From assembly GCA_035711805.1 (NCBI GenBank), contig DASTBV010000088.1:1-64000 (forward strand): 64,000 nt of DNA, written 5' to 3'. Source of the stretch: Gp6-AA40 sp035711805 (GTDB lineage Bacteria; Acidobacteriota; Vicinamibacteria; Vicinamibacterales; UBA2999). The notes under the pieces are model-generated. The model ran no database searches. It was not told where the DNA came from and saw nothing but the letters and a program-made list of their open reading frames with translations. The translations under genes were made by a program, and so were the position numbers. Positions 59,696-64,000 of this stretch are shown in pieces (position 1 is the stretch's first letter; every line of letters starts with the position of its first letter).

Positions 59696-62389
59696 ATGAG
59701 ACGCACGTGGTCTCGCTTGCGGGCGGCGCTGCGCCGGGTGTGGGACGGCGGCGCGGCAGACGCAGAGCTCAGCGAGGAACTCCGCGCGTTCGTTGAACTC
59801 GACACTGAGTCGAAGATGCGATCGGGCCTGACGCCGCAGGATGCACGGCGCGCGGCACTCATCGAACTGGGGGGCGCCGAACACGTCAAGGAGCGCGTCC
59901 GCGACGACCGGACCGGAGCCGGCCTGGAAAGCATCTTCCGCGACATCCGTTACGCCGTGCGCAGTCTCGGTCACGCTCGGACGTTCTCGTTCTCCGTGAT
60001 CGCGAGCCTCAGCCTGGGCCTGGCGGCGGCGATCGTGGCGTTCGCATTTATCAACGGCGCGCTGCTTCGTCCATTTCCAGGCGTCAGGGATCAGTCCCGC
60101 CTCGTGACGCTCGGAGTTCTGGAAAACACGCCCCTCGCACCGAGAACTGTGCGAACTGCACTGGCGGACTACCCGGACGTCTTCCGCGCGCTCCGGGAGG
60201 GGATGGCCAGTCTTGACGATCTGGCCAGCTACACCGAATCCCGCGTGGCGGTGACCCTGACTCGGCCTCACTCCCTCCAGGCCGCCTTCGTGTCGCCGAA
60301 CTACTTCGACGTGCTCGGAGTCCAGCCGGAGGCCGGACGCACGTTCGCGTCTGAGGACGGTCGCGCTGACTCTGCGGTCGCGATCATCGGTCACGCCCTG
60401 TGGACGGGAGAGTTCGGGCGCGACCCGTCCGTCGTCGGCCGGCCTATCCAGGTGGGACGACGCACGTTCCAGATCATCGGCGTCGCGCCGCGGGGATTCG
60501 CGGGCACGAGTCAGAACCCGGTCGAGGAAGGCGTCGAAGTCTGGCTGCCGATCGCGCTCGCGGATGTTGTTGGCGATCCGTTTTCGTCCGGGGACGGGCT
60601 TGTATTTCTCGACCAGCGGCCCGGTGAACGCCTCATTCGATACGTCGGCCGGATGCGGGACGGTGTGCGCGTCGAACGCGTCGAGGCCGAGCTCGGCGTC
60701 ATTGCCCCGCGAGCAGCCGCGTTCGCGGACGTCCCGGTAGAGCGCGTCGCCGTCGAGGTGTCCGCGCTGTCGAGACTCGACGAACCCGACGCAGCACAGA
60801 TCGCCGCGATCGTTCTGTCGGTTCCTTTTGTCGTTCTCCTTATCGCCTGCGTCAATGCCGCGAACCTGCTCCTGGTGCGTGCCTCACGGCGCGGTCAGGA
60901 AGTGGCACTGCGCCTGGCGCTCGGCGCATCCCGCCTCCGGCTCGTCCGGCAGCTGGTCATCGAGAGTCTGGTTCTGGCCATGGGCGCCGCTCTTCTCGCG
61001 CTGCCGATGGCGTGGTCGGGTCTGCAGTTGCTCGCGGCGTTCGTGATTCCCATGCCGCTGGACGCCACGGTCGTGGCGGGCACACTCGTCACCGCGTTCC
61101 TGACGGCGCTGGGATTTGGACTCGTCCCGGCCTTTCGAGCAACCGATCAACGTCCGTCCGCTGCGCTCGGCACCTCTCCCGCGGGAAGCGGCGGAACGCG
61201 CGGCCAGTCCCGCGGCCGCCGCGCGCTCGTTGCCGGTCAGGTCGCGCTCTCGCTCGGTCTGCTGGCTACCGGCTTTCAGTTGACGTCCGCGCTGGAATCT
61301 CTGGCGGAGCCACCCGGTACGGATCCGGACCGACTGCTGCTGGCGTCGTTCGACCTGGCGCCGCTCCGCTTTTCATCCGCGGAGATCGACGCCTTCTACG
61401 CGGCGCTTCTTGACCGTGCGTCACGGCTTCCCGGAGTCGAGGCCGCGGGGCTCTCGAGCCGCAATCTCGCGCGGAGCTGGGCCTTCGACCCCGCCAACGC
61501 GGTCCGCGTGGATCCCGGCAATGGGCCGATGAGAAGAATGGCAGTCAGTGGCTCTGCCGGCGGTGACTATTTCAAGGCCGTGGGGGTCGATCTCATTCAC
61601 GGCCGCGAATTCGTCGCGGCCGACCGGCGCGACATCCCTGCAGTGGCGATCGTCACCGAACGACTGGCGTCCCAGCTCTTTGGCGAGGCGGCACTGGGCC
61701 GGAGCCTGCACGTCTCAACACCGTTCCGCGGCGCAGCGGAGGCCGACGTCCGGATTGTGGGTATCGTGAAGTCTCCAGTCGCACGTTCCGGCGACGAAGT
61801 CCCCGCAATTTTCTTCCCCTCGCCGTTTCCCTCGCCGATCCAGCACGGCACCGCGCGCACGCTCCACATTCGTTCCGACGGTCCATCGGCCGCGCTGGCG
61901 CCTGCGATACGTGATCTGGTCGCCCAGCTCGACCCTCAGGTGCCGGTCCTGGAACTAGCCACGCTGGACCAGACGATTCGTGGCGACATGGTGCTCGAAC
62001 GCACGCTGGCGAGGGCGGCGGCACTTCTCGGCATCGTGGCGCTTCTGCTCGCCAGCATCGGCCTTTACGGAGTGACCTCATACAGCGTCGCGATGCGCGG
62101 CCGGGAGATCGCGGTCCGGATGGCGATGGGTGCGCGGGCCAGCCTCGTGGTCGTGATGGTCGTGCGGCAAGCCCTGGCCGTCGCCGCGATCGGTTCGGCT
62201 GTCGGAGGGCTTGTGGCCATCGCGGCTGGACTCCTCATCCAGACGCAGGTCTTCGGTGTCGCCGGAGTCGATGTCGCCGCGCTGGGCGGATCGGCCGTGT
62301 TGCTCGCAGCGGCAATGCTGCTGGCCAGCCTCCTTCCGGCCTGGTGGGCCGCCCGAATGGATCCGAACGTGGTGCTGCGAGAAGCCTAG
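59696..62389 (+). CDS. ADOP permease 2 (tandem paralogue of ADOP permease 1)
   Basis: 897 residues. The same layout as permease 1: N-terminal ELSEELRAFVELDTESKMRS, first helix SVIASLSLGLAAAIVAFAFI, core with FVSPNYFDVLGVQPEAGRTF, ANLLLVRASRRGQEVALRLA, a second module with VALLLASIGLYGVTSYSVAM and the ending DPNVVLREA. Long DNA stretches are nearly identical to permease 1, so the pair arose by a fairly recent tandem duplication. The gap to permease 1 is 5 bp. Confidence 0.9.
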   Translation: MRRTWSRLRAALRRVWDGGAADAELSEELRAFVELDTESKMRSGLTPQDARRAALIELGGAEHVKERVRDDRTGAGLESIFRDIRYAVRSLGHARTFSFSVIASLSLGLAAAIVAFAFINGALLRPFPGVRDQSRLVTLGVLENTPLAPRTVRTALADYPDVFRALREGMASLDDLASYTESRVAVTLTRPHSLQAAFVSPNYFDVLGVQPEAGRTFASEDGRADSAVAIIGHALWTGEFGRDPSVVGRPIQVGRRTFQIIGVAPRGFAGTSQNPVEEGVEVWLPIALADVVGDPFSSGDGLVFLDQRPGERLIRYVGRMRDGVRVERVEAELGVIAPRAAAFADVPVERVAVEVSALSRLDEPDAAQIAAIVLSVPFVVLLIACVNAANLLLVRASRRGQEVALRLALGASRLRLVRQLVIESLVLAMGAALLALPMAWSGLQLLAAFVIPMPLDATVVAGTLVTAFLTALGFGLVPAFRATDQRPSAALGTSPAGSGGTRGQSRGRRALVAGQVALSLGLLATGFQLTSALESLAEPPGTDPDRLLLASFDLAPLRFSSAEIDAFYAALLDRASRLPGVEAAGLSSRNLARSWAFDPANAVRVDPGNGPMRRMAVSGSAGGDYFKAVGVDLIHGREFVAADRRDIPAVAIVTERLASQLFGEAALGRSLHVSTPFRGAAEADVRIVGIVKSPVARSGDEVPAIFFPSPFPSPIQHGTARTLHIRSDGPSAALAPAIRDLVAQLDPQVPVLELATLDQTIRGDMVLERTLARAAALLGIVALLLASIGLYGVTSYSVAMRGREIAVRMAMGARASLVVVMVVRQALAVAAIGSAVGGLVAIAAGLLIQTQVFGVAGVDVAALGGSAVLLAAAMLLASLLPAWWAARMDPNVVLREA

Positions 62390-62403
62390 TCCTGGCTCGA
62401 CGC

Positions 62404-63336
62404 TTAGTCGGGCGTCGGCTTTTCGAGCCTATCGATCACGACAACTTCCACCGGACCACGGGCGCTCTCGAGCCGGAGCCCGAGCTGCTCCTGCAGCGCC
62501 ACGGAGAGGCTCGGCGCGTCAGGATCGGCGGGTGCCGCCGGCGCTTGCGCCATCAGCCGCGTCAACGTCGGTCCCATCGGGCCTCCGGCGCGGATGCCCT
62601 CGGGTGCGAACTTGAGCGTGAAGTCGAAGAGGCTGGTCAATCCCGTCTTGTCGATCACGGGGCGGCCCACCCAGTCCGACAGCGTCTGAACGAACTGCGC
62701 GATGGTGCGACCGCTCACCGCCACATTGCCGGTCAGGAGACGGGCAAAGCCGCATGGCGGCGGCGCCTTGAGATCGGGAAGCGGCGGCATCGGCGGCGGC
62801 GCCCCGCGCCCGGCGGCAGCCGCCTGCATCGCGGCGTTTCTCTCTGCGACGGTCTTCTGGCAATCGGCTGGCGTCGCCTTGAGGTCCGGCCCAGGCCGCC
62901 CGTCCGTACGGGCCATGACGAGATGGAAGATCGGGAGCTCGCGGGTCTCGAGATGCGTCGCCAACTGGAACCGATCCTTCAGGAGGTTCAGTATCAGTGT
63001 CGTCAACGCTGCCTGCGTCGTGCCGTCCGGCGCCTTCGCCATGATCGTGTAGGGATCCGTGTCGATCCAGTCTGGCGCCCCGATCATCTGATAGTCCGGC
63101 TTCTGCAACGCCTGCCGAACGAGCCATCCGATCGGCAGCTGAGTGAACTCGAAACGCGGAAGGATCGGAAGGAACCTGCCGGGCCGGTCGATAGCGTCGG
63201 GGACAGGTTTAACCGACACCACCTCGAACCGTGTGTTCGGATCCACCGGCGGTCCTGGCGATGCCGGTGTGAACTGCTGCGCTGCGATGACCCCGGGGAT
63301 CATGACGAGCGTGACCAGGAGCGCGTGCATTCGCAT
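62404..63336 (-). CDS. TIGR03435-family secreted protein (copy 3)
   Basis: 310 residues from the ATG at 63336, which begins the signal peptide (MRMHALLVTLVMIPGVIAAQ). Family features: RFEVVSVKPVPDAIDRPGRF, LVRQALQKPDYQMIGAPDWI, LKDRFQLATHLETRELPIFH, PVIDKTGLTSLFDFTLKFAP, LQEQLGLRLESARGPVEVVV, DRLEKPTPD. An Ala/Met/Pro-rich insert (MQAAAAGRGAPPPMPPLPDL) is characteristic of this copy. It is convergent with ADOP permease 2. Confidence 0.88.
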   Translation of the reverse strand: MRMHALLVTLVMIPGVIAAQQFTPASPGPPVDPNTRFEVVSVKPVPDAIDRPGRFLPILPRFEFTQLPIGWLVRQALQKPDYQMIGAPDWIDTDPYTIMAKAPDGTTQAALTTLILNLLKDRFQLATHLETRELPIFHLVMARTDGRPGPDLKATPADCQKTVAERNAAMQAAAAGRGAPPPMPPLPDLKAPPPCGFARLLTGNVAVSGRTIAQFVQTLSDWVGRPVIDKTGLTSLFDFTLKFAPEGIRAGGPMGPTLTRLMAQAPAAPADPDAPSLSVALQEQLGLRLESARGPVEVVVIDRLEKPTPD

Positions 63337-63414
63337 ACGTGTCTCGATAGACGCAGGCACGCCCCTTCGGGTTGGCTACTGTTTCGACCGGCGCCGTGGT
63401 CGGCGGCTGGCGCG

Positions 63415-64000
63415 CTAATCGAGCGTCGGCTTCTCGAGACGGTCGATGACGACGACCTCCACCGGACCGCGGCCGGCTTCCAGCTTCAGCCCGAGCTGCT
63501 CCTGCACCGCGGTGAAGATGTTCGGCGCGTCGGGATCCGCGGCCGGTGGCGGGGTCTGCGACTGCGGCAGCGAGCCGGCGGGCAAGCCGAACGGTAGCGG
63601 GCCTGGACCATCGGGCGTCCATTTCAGCGTGAGGTCGTAGAAGGACGTCAGACCGGTCCTGTCGATCACCGGCCGGCTCACCGACTGCGTGAGGAAATTG
63701 GCGAGCGCGCCAATCGTTGTGCCGTTCATGCCGACCATGGTCACACCACCGAGCTTCACCCCTACGCACCCCGCCATCGCCTGCCGCGCCTCTGGCGTTG
63801 GCGTAGGAGCACCGCGTCGTGACGCCTCGAGGCTTTCCCGCAGCGCCGCCTGGCACTCCGCCGACGTCTCCTTGAACGCCGGGCCGAAGCGGCCGTCGCT
63901 GCGCGCCAGCACCAGGTTGTAGACCGGCAGCTCGCGCGTTTCGCGGTGCGTCACGAGCTGGAAGCGATCTTTGAGCAGATTCTCGATCATGACGAAGATC
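63415..64000 (-). CDS. TIGR03435-family secreted protein (copy 4), N-terminus beyond window
   Basis: The frame is open to the right edge, so the signal peptide and first third are not visible. The visible 194 residues show LLKDRFQLVTHRETRELPVY, NLVLARSDGRFGPAFKETSA, PVIDRTGLTSFYDLTLKWTP, VQEQLGLKLEAGRGPVEVVV and DRLEKPTLD. It is closely related to copies 2 and 3 and lies 54 bp upstream of copy 3 in the same direction, a tandem pair. Confidence 0.88.
   Translation of the reverse strand, partial: IFVMIENLLKDRFQLVTHRETRELPVYNLVLARSDGRFGPAFKETSAECQAALRESLEASRRGAPTPTPEARQAMAGCVGVKLGGVTMVGMNGTTIGALANFLTQSVSRPVIDRTGLTSFYDLTLKWTPDGPGPLPFGLPAGSLPQSQTPPPAADPDAPNIFTAVQEQLGLKLEAGRGPVEVVVIDRLEKPTLD

Overview
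The window looks like chromosomal DNA of a member of Acidobacteriota, probably from the Vicinamibacteria side of the phylum. No rRNA or marker phylogeny is available here, so this is inferred from gene content: three large TonB-dependent receptors with N-terminal carboxypeptidase-regulatory-like domains, two full-length duplicated MacB-like permeases of the ADOP type behind a PadR regulator, four TIGR03435-type secreted proteins, an FG-GAP/ASPIC-UnbV protein paired with a TPR lipoprotein, an HTH-TM-PD40 propeller regulator, and high-GC coding with GTG/TTG starts. No tRNA, rRNA, CRISPR array, phage or insertion sequence was seen.

Layout. 1-3030 (minus): carB (cut by the window edge), carA, and a PEGA-domain membrane protein. 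3138-6529 (plus): the ASPIC/UnbV and TPR lipoprotein pair. 6756-9863 (minus): TonB receptor 1. 10122-14110 (plus): bshC overlapping a PBP1B-type penicillin-binding protein. 14181-17500 (minus): cupin and TonB receptor 2, divergent from the HTH-TM-PD40 gene (17725-19707, plus). 19711-21852 (minus): DUF411 and CotH proteins. 21917-29157 (plus): xdhC-like gene, amidohydrolase, then hrcA-grpE-dnaJ-prmA and a secreted M24 peptidase. 29452-36263: patatin, aminotransferase, PQQ-type sugar dehydrogenase, a c-heme-motif/toroid/ankyrin protein and a nucleotide-sugar epimerase. 36297-37447: a small lipoprotein and a CAP-domain protein.

The most interesting locus is 37456-42408 (minus). It is a compact six-gene operon with three tandem paralogous secreted subunits, an Ig-fold periplasmic chaperone-like protein, an usher-like outer-membrane barrel, and a fourth divergent subunit. 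It is preceded by an exact GG-N10-GC sigma-54-type promoter, with two direct repeats one 20-bp period apart about 170-200 bp upstream. I read it as a diverged chaperone/usher-like surface-fibre system under sigma-54 control. An NtrC-family regulator and kinase sit at 49988-52659 at the end of an ABC efflux operon, but nothing links them to the fibre operon beyond being a sigma-54 activator type.

42977-46737 carries an FAD monooxygenase, a PAP2 phosphatase, a TIGR03435 protein, a 90-residue secreted peptide with ten cysteines, and a frameshifted DsbA-family remnant. 46737-55375 (minus) carries TonB receptor 3 and a five-gene unit of membrane-fusion protein, two ATPases, response regulator and kinase, with no permease. 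55702-64000 carries TIGR03435, PadR, two tandem ADOP permeases and two more TIGR03435 genes.

The intergenic spaces contain many imperfect palindromic repeats of several sequence families, often between convergent genes. Some have entered reading frames: one copy encodes most of the signal peptide of the M24 peptidase, and others encode the linker and N-terminus of the PEGA protein.
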